DNA from: Paludibacteraceae bacterium | GTDB taxonomy: Bacteria; Bacteroidota; Bacteroidia; Bacteroidales; Paludibacteraceae | Direction: 5' to 3' | Assembly: GCA_024399955.1 (NCBI GenBank) | Contig: JAKSNH010000006.1 | Span: 1 to 64,000 of the forward strand | Length of the DNA: 64,000 nt | Shown: piece after piece, positions 1 to 9,132 of the stretch | Layout: each line of letters opens with the position of its first letter | How positions within the stretch are numbered: the first letter of the stretch is position 1 | Program-made: the position numbers and the translations under genes | The notes under the pieces: model-generated | What the model saw: the letters and a program-made list of their open reading frames with translations, nothing else | Told to the model about the DNA's origin: nothing | Databases searched by the model: none

Positions 1-2
1 CT

Positions 3-224
3 GTGGGGGAAGACGTACTGAAAAACGTGCGCACGCGACTCTTGGAATCCAAACAGAAGCAATGGAGTTATGACCATCTAAAAACATTTGCCCAACAATT
101 AGGTATAACACCAATGACCATATGGCGCATCCATGATGCTGCACTAAAAAAATGCACTTTTAATGTTATATTTGCCCAAAAAGGTCGTAATCAAAATAGT
201 AGAGGGGGATGCAACAGCAGATAG
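3..224 (+). CDS. Short hypothetical protein, possibly the 3' part of a gene cut by the window edge
   Basis: An open frame of about 73 codons runs from the first bases of the window to a TAG at 222-224. The only start inside the window is a GTG at position 3, so the gene may begin outside it. Residues about 22-50 (YDHLKTFAQQLGITPMTIWR) look like a helix-turn-helix, with the second helix at TPMTIWRI. The last 25 residues are basic and low in complexity. I do not recognise the family. It could be a DNA-binding protein of a mobile element or a degraded remnant. The downstream small genes lie on the same strand, separated by an 11-base tandem repeat. Confidence 0.3.
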   Translation: MGEDVLKNVRTRLLESKQKQWSYDHLKTFAQQLGITPMTIWRIHDAALKKCTFNVIFAQKGRNQNSRGGCNSR

Positions 225-265
225 ATGGCTTGTAGTTCCATTATGGCTGCTTGATGGAGCCGAGA

Positions 266-309
266 GTTAACCGACTGTTAACCGACACTTAATCGACCGT
301 TGACAACCC
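266..309. repeat. Four imperfect 11-base tandem repeats
   Basis: The units are GTTAACCGACT, GTTAACCGACA, CTTAATCGACC and GTTGACAACCC. They lie in the gap between two small genes. A second tract with the same 11-base period and a similar core (TTAATCGTCTA) lies downstream of metK at 7442-7485. An 11-base period keeps each unit on nearly the same face of the helix, so a protein-binding array is possible, but nothing else supports this. Confidence 0.6.
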
Positions 310-342
310 TCCTTAATTTGAACATCTTAACAACCAAACATC

Positions 343-759
343 ATGACAGTAACATTCGACAATTCGCTGATTCAAAGCGTAAGCGGAAGCTTAAGCAATA
401 TATTAACCCAAATCATTAACAGTATGTCTAAACATTTCAGTAAGACCGAATTCGAGTACCCTGTACATCGAATCTGTGGCAAAATCAGCAGCCGAAGTAA
501 AGTGGTGCATAAATGCACCGCCAGCACCTACGAAGCAGACATGGCAGCCTATCGTGCGCAATGCGACACCGGCTACAAGTCCTTCACCAAGTACCTCTGG
601 GCACAAGTGATCCTCTTTTTTCCCCTCCTCGTGATGCAGAGCGTCATCAGACGCTTGCGAGGAAAGCCAAGCATTGTACCCCGTAGAGACCGTGGTTTCC
701 AAGCAGGGGGCTTGGACGGAAGGAGCCGTTTGGGACGGCTGGTCTCCGAGCGGGTATGA
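343..759 (+). CDS. Hypothetical protein, 138 aa
   Basis: I do not recognise this protein. The N-terminal 35 residues look like an amphipathic helix (SLSNILTQIINSMSKHF). The middle is polar with three cysteines (near residues 45, 58 and 75), and residues about 87-99 (WAQVILFFPLLVM) form a short hydrophobic stretch. The tail is arginine-rich. The ATG is preceded by AACAACCAAACATC, very like the leader of the next small gene (AACACCAAACACC), so the two may share a translation signal and be one unit. The stop codon is TGA at 757-759. It is probably a real small gene, but frame length and leader are the only evidence. Confidence 0.4.
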   Translation: MTVTFDNSLIQSVSGSLSNILTQIINSMSKHFSKTEFEYPVHRICGKISSRSKVVHKCTASTYEADMAAYRAQCDTGYKSFTKYLWAQVILFFPLLVMQSVIRRLRGKPSIVPRRDRGFQAGGLDGRSRLGRLVSERV

Positions 760-862
760 TGCGGGCGGTCGCCCTTACTGCATCACCCTCCTCGCTCTTC
801 GCCCAGAATAAGCGCATGTTGGTATATTCAGACCTTAATATAAACTTAAAACACCAAACACC

Positions 863-982
863 ATGAAAGACAAAGACAAAAAAGGATTGTGGAAGTTCCT
901 ATTGGGACTACTCAAAATCATCTTCCGTGTAGGAAGCAAGCACCTCGAAAAGAAAATCGACGAGGATGGAGAAGCCAAGTGA
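863..982 (+). CDS. Small basic amphipathic protein, 39 aa
   Basis: An ATG at 863, preceded by the leader AACACCAAACACC, opens a 39-codon frame ending with TGA at 980-982. The product begins MKDKDKKGLWKFLLGLLKII and ends with an acidic segment. The charged start, the hydrophobic-basic helix (residues 8-28) and the acidic tail suggest a small membrane-associated peptide. A convincing intrinsic terminator follows at 1040-1072, which supports a real transcript ending here. I cannot name a family. A toxin-like or signalling peptide is possible but not shown. Confidence 0.5.
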   Translation: MKDKDKKGLWKFLLGLLKIIFRVGSKHLEKKIDEDGEAK

Positions 983-1039
983 CTTTTGGCTTCGAAAAGG
1001 GAAGGCGCTCGGGGAGAGCAAGCCGACCGAGACATTACA

Positions 1040-1072
1040 AATAAGAGGCAGCCAAATAGGTTGCCTCTTATT
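1040..1072 (+). terminator. Intrinsic terminator after the 39-aa gene
   Basis: AATAAGAGGCA and TGCCTCTTATT form an 11-bp stem, extended inside by CC/GG around an AAATA loop, and are followed by TG. The T tract is weak, but the stem is long. It separates the small-gene cluster from the alaS promoter. Confidence 0.7.
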
Positions 1073-1115
1073 GTGCCCCAAAAATCGCGATTTCGTGCAA
1101 AAAGTTTAATTATTA

Positions 1116-1147
1116 TTTGCATAAATGCAAAATATTTTGTAATTTTG
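1116..1147 (+). promoter_or_regulatory. Promoter of alaS
   Basis: The -33 box TTTG lies at 1116-1119 and the -7 box TAATTTTG at 1140-1147, with a 20-base spacer. The upstream box is extended as TTTGCATAAATGCAAAA, one of the palindromic boxes shared by many promoters here. The expected start site is near 1154, giving a leader of about 58 bases. Confidence 0.85.
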
Positions 1148-1211
1148 CGCCGCAAAAGTGTGCGCTATAAATACAGAGCACTAAATACGGATAACTGAAT
1201 ACTAAAATATA

Positions 1212-3824
1212 ATGACAAGTAAAGAAATTCGCAAGTCCTTCTTGGACTTTTATGCAAGCAAACAACACCAGATAGTACCTTCGGCACCAATGGTGATTAA
1301 AGATGATCCGACACTGATGTTCACCAATGCCGGTATGAACCCCTTTAAGGGCATCATCTTGGGTAACGACCCTATTAAATACCCCCGCGTGGCGGATAGT
1401 CAGAAATGTCTGCGCGTGAGCGGCAAACACAACGACCTTGAGGAAGTGGGTCACGATACCTACCACCACACGATGTTCGAGATGTTAGGCAACTGGTCCT
1501 TCGGCGATTACTTCAAAGCCGAAGCTATCGACTATGCCTGGGAATACATCGTGGATGTGCTTAAGATTAACCCTGAGAACCTATACGCCACTGTCTTTGA
1601 GGGCAACCCCGAAGAGGGTATCAGCCGCGACGACGAGGCTGCTGCCATCTGGGAGAAGCACCTGCCTAAGGACCATATCATTAATGGCAACAAGCACGAT
1701 AACTTTTGGGAAATGGGGGATACCGGACCTTGTGGGCCTTGCTCCGAAATCCACGTGGATAGTCGTAGCGATGCCGAGAAAGCCAAAGTGCCCGGACGTG
1801 AGTTGGTGAATAAAGACCACCCACAGGTGATTGAGATATGGAACATCGTCTTTATGCAGTTCAACCGCAAGGCTGATGGCAGTCTGGAGCCCCTTGCTAA
1901 GAAAGTGATAGACACTGGAATGGGCTTTGAACGTCTGGTGCGCACTATCCAAGGCAAGCAGTCCAACTATGACACGGATGTCTTCCAACCGATGCTGCGC
2001 AAGATAGGTGAACTCACTTCATGCACCTATGGCAAGGACGAGAACATCGATGTTGCGATGCGCGTCATTGCTGACCATATACGAACGATTGCTTTTGCCA
2101 TCACCGATGGTCAATTGCCCAGCAACGAGAAGGCCGGATACGTTATCCGCCGTATCTTGCGTCGTGCCGTGCGTTACGGTTATACCTTCCTTAACCAGCG
2201 TGAGGCGTTCCTATATAAACTCATCCCGCAATTGATTGCCGACATGGGTGAGGCTTATCCGGAACTTGTTAAGCAAGAGCAGCAGGTGACTCCGGTCATC
2301 AAAGCCGAAGAGGAAGCTTTCCTCAAGACCCTCGACAAAGGTATAGGTCTGCTGGATAAACTGATGGCCGAGGCCCGCAAAGCAGGCAAAACAGAGATAA
2401 GTGGCGTAGATGTGTTCACTCTGAAAGACACCTACGGATTCCCGCTGGATCTGACTGAACTCATTCTGCGCGAGAATAACATGACTACCAACGAAGAGGA
2501 GTATAACCGCGCTTTGGAACATCAGAAAGAGATGGGACGTAGTGCGAATAAACAAGACTTAGGCGATTGGACCGTACTGGCAGAAGGAGAGACCGAGTTC
2601 GTGGGTTACGACCAACTCGAGTGCGACGTACGTGTACTCAAGTACCGCAAAGTGTCGCAGAAAGGTAAAGACTTCTACCAAATCGTATTAGATAAGACTC
2701 CTTTTTATGCCGAGATGGGTGGTGAAGTAGGGGATACGGGAGAATTGCAGGTTGCAGGCTGCAGGTTGCAGGTGATAGATACTAAGCGAGAGAATGGTCT
2801 GCCAGTACATATCGTAACGGAGTTGCCGGCTAACATAGAAGGCACCTTCCGTGCGGTGGTGGATGCAGACCGCCGTCAAGCGATTGCGTGCAACCACACC
2901 GCCACTCACCTTATCCATCATGCGCTGCGTACCATCTTAGGCAACCACGTGGAGCAAAAGGGTAGTTTAGTGACGCCCGAGAGTCTGCGTTTTGACTTCT
3001 CACACTTCCAGAAAGTGACTCCGGATGAACTGCGCGAAGTGGAACGCCTGGCCAATGAACTCATTCGTGCCGACTACCACTTAGAGGAGACCCGTCATAC
3101 ACCGATTGCCAAGGCTCGCGAGATGGGTGCGATGGCTTTGTTTGGCGAGAAATACGGAGAAGATGTACGTGTTATCAAGTACGGACCGAGTATAGAGTTA
3201 TGCGGTGGCTGTCACGTAAGTAGCACCGGTCGTATCGGTTCGGTTCGCATTGTGATGGAGACCTCTGTAGCCGCCGGTGTGCGCCGTATAGAGGCTGTGA
3301 CCGCTAAGGCTGCCGAGAACTTATACGAAGCCGAGGCTGATGCTCTGCAACAGGCTAAGGACTTATTCAACAACACCAAGGACTTGGTGGGCGCTATACA
3401 GAAAGTACAAGATGAACTGGCTGCAACGAAGAAACGTTTAGAAGAGATGGAGGCTGCTGCTACAGCTGAAAAAGCCAAGGCTCTGCTGAGTCAAGTGACC
3501 GAGTTCAACGGCATCCAACTGCTCAAACTGCAAGGCGAGTATGCACCAACCTTTGCTCGTGACATGGTAGCTACGCTCAAACAACAATTTGATAACGCAC
3601 GCTTTGCTTTAGTGGCTGCCACCCAATGCGACGGCAAGCCGGCTTTGACGGTTTATCTGAGTCAGCCCTTGGTGGCCGAAGGCAAGAGCGCCAGTAATAT
3701 GATTAAGGCTGCTGCACGCTTCATCCAAGGTGGTGGAGGCGGACAAGCCGCTTTGGCGACTGCCGGAGGACGCGACGTGAACGGATTACAGAATGCTATG
3801 GACGAAATGCTGAAGATGCTATGA
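1212..3824 (+). CDS. alaS: Alanyl-tRNA synthetase
   Basis: Class II synthetase that charges tRNA-Ala in the cytoplasm. The 870-residue product has the usual full length. Visible features are the N-terminal catalytic domain ([14 protein letters not shown], then [15 protein letters not shown]), the editing-domain zinc motif HTATH near residues 561-565 with CGGCH near 663-667, and the C-terminal glycine-rich oligomerisation segment ([17 protein letters not shown]). The ATG is the first start of the frame and fits the promoter. Residues about 512-521 ([10 protein letters not shown]) are encoded by four tandem heptamers (2745-2772). Recalled against the E. coli protein, the segment has about the same length as the normal strand, so the repeat replaces rather than extends it. 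The next gene overlaps by 4 bases. Confidence 0.98.
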   Translation: MTSKEIRKSFLDFYASKQHQIVPSAPMVIKDDPTLMFTNAGMNPFKGIILGNDPIKYPRVADSQKCLRVSGKHNDLEEVGHDTYHHTMFEMLGNWSFGDYFKAEAIDYAWEYIVDVLKINPENLYATVFEGNPEEGISRDDEAAAIWEKHLPKDHIINGNKHDNFWEMGDTGPCGPCSEIHVDSRSDAEKAKVPGRELVNKDHPQVIEIWNIVFMQFNRKADGSLEPLAKKVIDTGMGFERLVRTIQGKQSNYDTDVFQPMLRKIGELTSCTYGKDENIDVAMRVIADHIRTIAFAITDGQLPSNEKAGYVIRRILRRAVRYGYTFLNQREAFLYKLIPQLIADMGEAYPELVKQEQQVTPVIKAEEEAFLKTLDKGIGLLDKLMAEARKAGKTEISGVDVFTLKDTYGFPLDLTELILRENNMTTNEEEYNRALEHQKEMGRSANKQDLGDWTVLAEGETEFVGYDQLECDVRVLKYRKVSQKGKDFYQIVLDKTPFYAEMGGEVGDTGELQVAGCRLQVIDTKRENGLPVHIVTELPANIEGTFRAVVDADRRQAIACNHTATHLIHHALRTILGNHVEQKGSLVTPESLRFDFSHFQKVTPDELREVERLANELIRADYHLEETRHTPIAKAREMGAMALFGEKYGEDVRVIKYGPSIELCGGCHVSSTGRIGSVRIVMETSVAAGVRRIEAVTAKAAENLYEAEADALQQAKDLFNNTKDLVGAIQKVQDELAATKKRLEEMEAAATAEKAKALLSQVTEFNGIQLLKLQGEYAPTFARDMVATLKQQFDNARFALVAATQCDGKPALTVYLSQPLVAEGKSASNMIKAAARFIQGGGGGQAALATAGGRDVNGLQNAMDEMLKML
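2745..2772. repeat. Heptamer repeat (TTGCAGG x4) inside alaS
   Basis: Units are TTGCAGG, TTGCAGG, CTGCAGG, TTGCAGG. The tract is in frame at the start of the AlaRS editing domain. The same heptamer family occurs in gltX (44437-44485) and, on the opposite strand, in the FAD oxidoreductase (20584-20610). Confidence 0.9.
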
Positions 3825-4255
3825 GTTTGCGACTACCCACTTCATATCTGCCCGAAAAAGTTAAGAACGCCGTTCGATTCATGATTATCGGCGGCATAGG
3901 TTCGTTTGTGCAAACCGGTTTCTTCCTGTTGGTAATGATGCTTATGAATGAGCCCGAGAAGAACACACCGCTTTACTATGTGGCGTTCGTGTTGGGTTTT
4001 GTTCTCGAAATGATTCCTAATTACTTCATGACTAACTGGTACACGTTCGGTACACGTCCCACCATCAAGAATGCCGAAGGCTTTACATTAGCCCGTGGCG
4101 TTAACTTGGTGCTGCAATTAGTGCTGCTGCCCCTGGCCGTTAAATGGTTCAGTTCGGTGGACGACGGCATCATCAGTTTAGTGGTTATTTTCGTGGCAGG
4201 TATAGCTAATTTCCTGATTCAATTACTTTTCTTCGCAAAGAAAAACACAAAATAA
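3821..4255 (+). CDS. GtrA-like membrane protein
   Basis: A 144-residue protein with four predicted membrane segments (about residues 16-40, 52-70, 92-112 and 120-138) and the pattern of the GtrA family ([33 protein letters not shown]). GtrA-like proteins are thought to move lipid-linked sugars or act in surface polysaccharide modification. The start overlaps the alaS stop by 4 bases (ATGA), so it is translationally coupled to alaS. No glycosyltransferase partner is adjacent, so the substrate is unknown. Confidence 0.85.
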   Translation: MSLRLPTSYLPEKVKNAVRFMIIGGIGSFVQTGFFLLVMMLMNEPEKNTPLYYVAFVLGFVLEMIPNYFMTNWYTFGTRPTIKNAEGFTLARGVNLVLQLVLLPLAVKWFSSVDDGIISLVVIFVAGIANFLIQLLFFAKKNTK

Positions 4256-4263
4256 TAACACCT

Positions 4264-5544
4264 ATGAAAATCTATCGTGCTAATCTAATTGACACTCCTA
4301 CGAAGGATGCTTTTCGTATTATCGAGCATGGCTATCTCGTAGTGGATGACCAAGGCCGCGTAGTTGGCGTTTATGACCAACTGCCTGCCGAGTATATCAA
4401 CCAACCGGTGACGGACTTCGGCGATAAACTGCTCATTCCTGCTTTTAATGACCTGCATTTACATGCTCCTCAGTACCGCAATTCCGGTATTGCGATGGAC
4501 TTGGAACTACTGCCATGGCTCAATGCCTACACTTTCCCGGAGGAGTCTAAATTCAGCGATACACACTATGCTCAGCGCATCTATAGTCGCTTTGTGCATG
4601 ATCTATGGAAAAATGGCACGATGCGCAGTGCCGTCTTCGCTACTATTCATCCGGAGGCTACTCGCATCTTGGCGGACCTCTTCCTCAAAGCCGGCATGGG
4701 TGCTTTGGTGGGACAGGTTGGTATGGACCGGAACGGACCGGATACTTTATCTAATACGACCGAAGAGATAGTGGCCGGAGTACGCGACTTATATGCGTAC
4801 TTGCTGAAGAACGGTAAGGATGGATTGGTTCGTCCTATCGTCACTCCACGTTTTGTGCCTTCCTGCACAGAAGGTATGATGCAGGCGTTAGGCGATCTGG
4901 CTAAAGAACTTAACCTGCCTGTGCAATCGCACTTGAGCGAGAACCGCGGCGAGATAGCATGGGTGCAGGAACTGGAACCCCAATCCACCTGCTACGGGGA
5001 CGCATATAACCACTACGGACTATTTGGTCAGCAGCCTACACTCATGGCGCATTGCTGCTATACGGACGGCGAAGAGATGGAACTGATGAAACGCAATCAA
5101 GTGGTGGTGGTGCATTGTCCCACGTCCAACTGCAACCTGGCTTCCGGAATGGCGCCTATTCGTAAGTTCATGAACGAAGGAATACCGGTGGCAATCGGTT
5201 CGGACATCAGCGGAGGACATGATTTGTCCATCCCACATGTGATGCAATATGTCATTCAAGTCAGCAAACTGCAATATGCCCGCACACAAGGTGAACTGCA
5301 GTTCCTTAGTCTCAACGAGGCTTTCTATCTGGCTACGAAGGCCGGAGGGGCTTTCTTTGGCAAGGTAGGTAGCTTTGAACCGGGCTATGAATTTGATGCT
5401 TTGGTCATTGATGATGCTGACCTCAACTACGATAACTACACTTTGCAGCAACGCTTGGAACGATTCGTTTACTTAGGCGATGACCGCCAGATAAAAGTGC
5501 GTTTCTGTCGAGGACAAGAACTATGCGAACCTGCCATATATTAG
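4264..5544 (+). CDS. guaD: Guanine deaminase (amidohydrolase family)
   Basis: Zinc hydrolase predicted to deaminate guanine to xanthine in purine salvage. The 426-residue protein shows the family metal ligands: HLHAP near residues 65-69, QSHLSEN near 220, AHCC near 262 and IGSDISGGH near 315. The segment APQYRNSGIAMDLELLPWL, with the TFPEE that follows soon after, is typical of guanine deaminases rather than of cytosine deaminases or chlorohydrolases. It starts 8 bases after the GtrA-like gene and overlaps the next gene by 22 bases, so the row alaS-gtrA-guaD-lplA probably forms one transcript. Confidence 0.92.
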   Translation: MKIYRANLIDTPTKDAFRIIEHGYLVVDDQGRVVGVYDQLPAEYINQPVTDFGDKLLIPAFNDLHLHAPQYRNSGIAMDLELLPWLNAYTFPEESKFSDTHYAQRIYSRFVHDLWKNGTMRSAVFATIHPEATRILADLFLKAGMGALVGQVGMDRNGPDTLSNTTEEIVAGVRDLYAYLLKNGKDGLVRPIVTPRFVPSCTEGMMQALGDLAKELNLPVQSHLSENRGEIAWVQELEPQSTCYGDAYNHYGLFGQQPTLMAHCCYTDGEEMELMKRNQVVVVHCPTSNCNLASGMAPIRKFMNEGIPVAIGSDISGGHDLSIPHVMQYVIQVSKLQYARTQGELQFLSLNEAFYLATKAGGAFFGKVGSFEPGYEFDALVIDDADLNYDNYTLQQRLERFVYLGDDRQIKVRFCRGQELCEPAIY

Positions 5545-6149
5545 AAAACCAACCGCTCACGTGGTACTTGGATAAGGAGCATGAGGTGGCTCAGAACGTG
5601 CAGGAAGAGACTTTCTTTACCTGGATAGCTCCACCCACCGTCATCTATGGTCACCACCAAGTCCAAGAGCAAGAGATGGACATTGATTTCTGCAAAAGTC
5701 ACGGCATCGCCATGGTGCAACGGCAGAGTGGAGGAGGGTGCGTCTATGCCGACCGCGGCAACGTCATGTTATCCTATATAACACCTTCTACTCACAGCGA
5801 GGCGGTCTTTGCAGCGTTTATTGAGCGGGTGGCAGCGGCATTGCGAACAATGGGATACCCGGCCGTCTCGACCCAACATAACGACATCCTTGTCAATGGA
5901 CAAAAAGTGAGTGGAAGTGCATGCCAGGCCCTCAAAAATGCCACGATTGTGCACTCAACAATGCTATACGACGTGGATTTTGATGTGCTGCAAAAAGCCA
6001 TCACCCCAACCCGAGAGAAACTGCAGAAACATGCGGTGCAGTCTGTTAGGCAGCGCGTCATCAACCTCAGAACAATAAAGGATATGGGCTCTACAGAACA
6101 ATTCCGACAAGCCCTGCAACAAATTATTAATCCGGAGGGACAGATTTAA
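5523..6149 (+). CDS. Lipoate-protein ligase-like protein (LplA/BPL fold)
   Basis: The 208-residue protein has the catalytic signatures of lipoate ligases: [14 protein letters not shown] near residues 67-80 and the active-site lysine in KVSGSA near residue 128. The family attaches lipoate (or octanoate) to E2 and GcvH subunits. The C-terminal accessory domain of E. coli LplA is absent, as in the short ligases; the protein may act with a separate accessory domain or as a transferase. It overlaps guaD by 22 bases. The specific substrate cannot be told from sequence. Confidence 0.85.
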   Translation: MRTCHILENQPLTWYLDKEHEVAQNVQEETFFTWIAPPTVIYGHHQVQEQEMDIDFCKSHGIAMVQRQSGGGCVYADRGNVMLSYITPSTHSEAVFAAFIERVAAALRTMGYPAVSTQHNDILVNGQKVSGSACQALKNATIVHSTMLYDVDFDVLQKAITPTREKLQKHAVQSVRQRVINLRTIKDMGSTEQFRQALQQIINPEGQI

Positions 6150-6184
6150 TCTACTTGCAACCCTCCATAAAAAGAAATGCTAAA

Positions 6185-7420
6185 ATGAAAAAGTATTTAT
6201 TTTCTTCTGAATCCGTGTCCGAAGGACACCCCGACAAAGTCGCTGACCAGATCAGCGACGCCGTACTGGACAATTTCTTAGCGCAAGACCCTGACAGTCA
6301 CGTAGCTTGCGAGACCTTAGTTACTACCGGACAAGTCATTGTGGCCGGTGAAGTGAAGGCTAAATGCTACGTAGATATACCTTCCGTAGTGCGTCAAACG
6401 ATTAAACGCATCGGTTACAACAAGGCCGAGTATATGTTCGAAGCCAATAGTTGCGGTATCCTGCAGGCCCTGCATGAACAGTCAGCCGATATCGATATGG
6501 GTGTGAGCAAGCAGCAGAAACTCGAGCAAGGAGCCGGCGACCAAGGTATGATGTTTGGCTATGCTACTACCGAGACCGAGAGTTTTATGCCACTCACCCT
6601 CGACCTGGCACACACCTTAGTTTATACACTCGCGCACATACGCAAGGAAGGTAAACAAATGACCTACCTGCGTCCCGACACCAAGTCGCAAGTCACGATT
6701 GAGTATAACGACCACAACGAGCCGGTTCGCCTGCATACGATTGTCCTTTCTACCCAGCACGACCCCGATGTGTCGCAATCTCAGATTGAGAACGACATAC
6801 GTAATATTTTGCTGCCCGAAGTGGCTAAACGCGATAAACGCTATGGCGAACTGCTGCAAGGCGATTTTGCGTTACTCGTCAACCCCACCGGACAGTTCGT
6901 TATTGGTGGCCCTCATGGCGATACAGGACTTACCGGACGCAAGATCATCGTGGATACATACGGTGGACGCGGCGCTCATGGCGGAGGTGCTTTCTCGGGC
7001 AAGGACCCCAGTAAAGTGGACCGCTCAGCAGCCTATATGGCTCGTTATATCGCCAAGAACATGGTGGCCGCCGGTGTGGCTAAAGAGATGCTCGTGCAAA
7101 TCAGTTACGCCATCGGTGTGGCCAAACCGGTCAGCCTGTGCGTCAATACATACGGAACAGGCATCGTACCTGATGATGTGATTGCCGACAAGATAAGTGC
7201 ACTCTTCGACTTGCGTCCTTATGCCATCGAACAGACCCTTAAACTGCGTCAACCAATGTACGAAGAAACGGCTTCCTATGGGCACTTTGGACGCAAAAAC
7301 GTAGTTGTGAAAAAGACCTTCATCAACGAGAATGGCGAATGCATCACCCGCGAGGTTGAACTCTTCACCTGGGAAAAACTCGATAGAGTAGAGGACATAA
7401 AACAAGCCTTTGGATTGTAG
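6185..7420 (+). CDS. metK: S-adenosylmethionine synthetase
   Basis: Makes S-adenosylmethionine from methionine and ATP. The 411-residue product shows [20 protein letters not shown] at the N-terminus, [12 protein letters not shown] at about 117-128 and [20 protein letters not shown], which is the active-site loop. I chose ATG 6185 ([16 protein letters not shown]) rather than the in-frame ATG at 6155, since the extra ten residues are not conserved and 6185 matches the family start. It lies 35 bases after the lipoate ligase gene. An intrinsic terminator follows at 7525-7558. Confidence 0.97.
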   Translation: MKKYLFSSESVSEGHPDKVADQISDAVLDNFLAQDPDSHVACETLVTTGQVIVAGEVKAKCYVDIPSVVRQTIKRIGYNKAEYMFEANSCGILQALHEQSADIDMGVSKQQKLEQGAGDQGMMFGYATTETESFMPLTLDLAHTLVYTLAHIRKEGKQMTYLRPDTKSQVTIEYNDHNEPVRLHTIVLSTQHDPDVSQSQIENDIRNILLPEVAKRDKRYGELLQGDFALLVNPTGQFVIGGPHGDTGLTGRKIIVDTYGGRGAHGGGAFSGKDPSKVDRSAAYMARYIAKNMVAAGVAKEMLVQISYAIGVAKPVSLCVNTYGTGIVPDDVIADKISALFDLRPYAIEQTLKLRQPMYEETASYGHFGRKNVVVKKTFINENGECITREVELFTWEKLDRVEDIKQAFGL

Positions 7421-7441
7421 GATGGCTTATGCATGGTTGCT

Positions 7442-7485
7442 TAATAGTCTATTAATCGTCTATTAATCCTCTATTAATAGTCTAT
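7442..7485. repeat. Four 11-base tandem repeats downstream of metK
   Basis: Units are TAATAGTCTAT, TAATCGTCTAT, TAATCCTCTAT and TAATAGTCTAT; only two positions vary. The tract lies between the metK stop and its terminator. The 11-base period matches the tract at 266-309. Confidence 0.8.
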
Positions 7486-7524
7486 ATAGCACAAGGTAAA
7501 TCAAAACACAAAGGTGTACTAAAA

Positions 7525-7558
7525 ACGAGGCAGGAATCGAAAAGGTTCTCTGCCTCGT
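7525..7558. terminator. Bidirectional terminator between metK and the convergent lipoprotein gene
   Basis: ACGAGGCAG (7525-7533) pairs perfectly with CTGCCTCGT (7550-7558), with A runs upstream and AATTTG downstream. It serves metK from the left and the minus-strand operon from the right. Confidence 0.75.
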
Positions 7559-7592
7559 AATTTGTTTGATAAGGGTGAAATACCTTAGTTTA

Positions 7593-8075
7593 TTATTGTT
7601 TCTTGATAGCAATATACTCAACTTCTCCAACGGCAGTTATTGTATTCTTCCCATTGGTTGATACTAATGTTTCTACACCAATCCATGATAATTTATTACC
7701 TACCCAAGAAGCTCTATCAAATATAATTCTAACATTATCATACCAACCATCTTTGTAGATATTACCTTCATATGCATCTAAACATAAGTGATTTTCTTTA
7801 ATCTCTGCCGATAAATTTCCAAAATAACCAGAAACTAACATTTTTGTTTTTGAGGAATTGTCAACTTCTAATTTGAAAAGTTTGTCTTTTTCATTAATAT
7901 CAATCCCTTTTGTCTGTTTTTTACTATCAATATACACATCAAGGCTTCCATTAGCACTCAATGAATACACACCTACGAATTGGTCTCTATTAATAGGCTC
8001 TTCAATATCAGAATTCTTGTCGCAAGAAATAAACATAAACGGCACTAATGCCAGCAATAAAAAATACTTTTTCAT
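7593..8075 (-). CDS. Lipoprotein of unknown function, 160 aa
   Basis: It has a lipoprotein signal peptide with lipobox at residues 15-18 (FISC), followed by the charged segment DKNSD. The rest is a beta-rich domain without a motif I know (VGVYSLSANGSLDVYI; LSWIGVETLVSTNGKN). The C-terminal half resembles calycin-like small lipoproteins of Bacteroidota, but this is only a shape impression. Codons are AT-rich compared with metK. It lies 25 bases downstream of the exported-protein gene 8101-8664 and is probably cotranscribed with it. Confidence 0.75.
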   Translation of the reverse strand: MKKYFLLLALVPFMFISCDKNSDIEEPINRDQFVGVYSLSANGSLDVYIDSKKQTKGIDINEKDKLFKLEVDNSSKTKMLVSGYFGNLSAEIKENHLCLDAYEGNIYKDGWYDNVRIIFDRASWVGNKLSWIGVETLVSTNGKNTITAVGEVEYIAIKKQ

Positions 8076-8100
8076 AACGATTAATCAAAAAATAAAGTTA

Positions 8101-8664
8101 TTAAAAATCTGAAAATACATTGTTTTTGTGAGCTTTCTTTGCACATATCTCTTCATAACAATTCATAATTGCCTTCGAAAATTTATTCCCATAAGGCTTA
8201 TAGTCATCATACCCCAAATCTGTCTCAAGACGAATTTTTGTGATTTGTTTAGCTAAAATTATGTCTAAATTTTCTTTTGAGATTAAGCAGCAGACCTTTG
8301 TTGTATGTAGGAATTCCCCAAATCGCCCGACCCCTACGTGTCGTGTCTCATCGTAATAGCTGTAAACGGCACCTATCAATGTCTCATTATCTTCAGTTTT
8401 TAGCAAGAATGCTCTTCCTTTTGAAATATAATCAACTTCGTAAAAGAGGTACAAATTAATCAACCAAAATTCTTCCTTGTTTTCGTTAACCAAATAAGCT
8501 AACGAAACAGATCCATCGGTCATCGTTCCCTTGACTAAAAAGACATGTGATACTCGTTCGGATTCAATAATCCGAGAGTCATCTAATTCATGCTTGTCTA
8601 TTTGCGCAAAAGACATAACACTAAACATGCATAATAGTAATGCAGATAAGATTTGTTTTTTCAT
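8101..8664 (-). CDS. Exported protein of unknown function, 187 aa
   Basis: The N-terminus is a signal peptide (MKKQILSALLLCMFSVMSFAQ, likely cut after FAQ, leaving Gln). The mature part is 166 residues, predicted mixed alpha/beta, with conserved-looking stretches VFLVKGTMTDGSVSLAYLV and KIRLETDLGYDDYKPYG. I recognise no domain. No promoter of the usual form is seen in the 70 bases just upstream, so expression may come from readthrough of the structured RNA promoter at 8993-9024. The AT-rich codon use, shared with 7593-8075, suggests an accessory pair. Confidence 0.75.
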   Translation of the reverse strand: MKKQILSALLLCMFSVMSFAQIDKHELDDSRIIESERVSHVFLVKGTMTDGSVSLAYLVNENKEEFWLINLYLFYEVDYISKGRAFLLKTEDNETLIGAVYSYYDETRHVGVGRFGEFLHTTKVCCLISKENLDIILAKQITKIRLETDLGYDDYKPYGNKFSKAIMNCYEEICAKKAHKNNVFSDF

Positions 8665-8735
8665 TTGTTTGTTGTGATTAATATTTTGCCTACTCTTTGT
8701 TGGATTTTCGGCTCCTTCCTATAATATTGTAGTAC

Positions 8736-8986
8736 AAAAAAACGTGGACAAGTTCTTATCTATGTCCAGAGGCCTTAGGATGCCCGTTCTATCAGATAAG
8801 TCTCGCCCACGCTGTGCGCAGACGTTCACAGACTTATTCGTAATAGAACTGATTCTTGAAAGTTCCTAAGTTTCTGGACAGTTCCGAATAAATTGCAAAC
8901 GCTTGTTTGTCGTTATTATGTCCCCCTGTTTAACGTCAGTAGGTGACGAACTTTTTATTGGAGTGCTCGGAGGCACTATCAATTTT
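8736..8986 (-). ncRNA. Structured minus-strand RNA, 6S-like fold (or attenuated leader)
   Basis: This 528-base gap has no protein gene but a clear transcription unit. A full promoter lies at 8993-9024 and a terminator at 8745-8768 followed by seven T on the minus strand. In between, four perfect helices nest: 8764-8770/8873-8879 (7 bp), 8774-8780/8864-8870 (7 bp), 8786-8792/8843-8849 (7 bp) and 8796-8803/8830-8837 (8 bp), with an asymmetric internal loop between the second and third and a small apical hairpin. A long rod with a central bubble of about this size is what 6S RNA looks like, but I cannot identify it by sequence. The terminator stem shares bases with the outer helix, so a regulatory leader of gene 8101-8664 is the alternative. 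The 5' end carries a GTGCC-tccg-AGCAC hairpin like the dispersed SECPEAP element. Confidence 0.6.
8745..8768 (-). terminator. Terminator of the structured RNA
   Basis: TGGACA (8745-8750) pairs with TGTCCA (8763-8768); on the minus strand CG and a run of seven T (8736-8742) follow. The stem is only 6 bp, and it competes with the outer helix of the RNA. Confidence 0.6.
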
Positions 8987-8992
8987 GCGATG

Positions 8993-9024
8993 CAAAGTTA
9001 CAAACAATTTTTGAATTATGCAAA
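8993..9024 (-). promoter_or_regulatory. Minus-strand promoter of the structured RNA
   Basis: Read on the minus strand: TTTG at 9024-9021, a 20-base spacer, and TAACTTTG at 9000-8993. The spacer begins CATAATTCAAA, a variant of the palindromic box. The start site should be near 8986. Confidence 0.8.
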
Positions 9025-9132
9025 TTACCTGTGCGCTTTTAGATAATTTTGGGCTTTTTTTGTGCAAAAAATGCAAAAAAAACAAAAAAATGATATAAAA
9101 TATGCCGTTGATTGTAGAATTATTGAAAAATA

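Noticed and set aside
1..1072. Left edge as a prophage or integrative element
   Set aside because: Only three small unrecognised genes are visible, without integrase, att repeats or structural genes.
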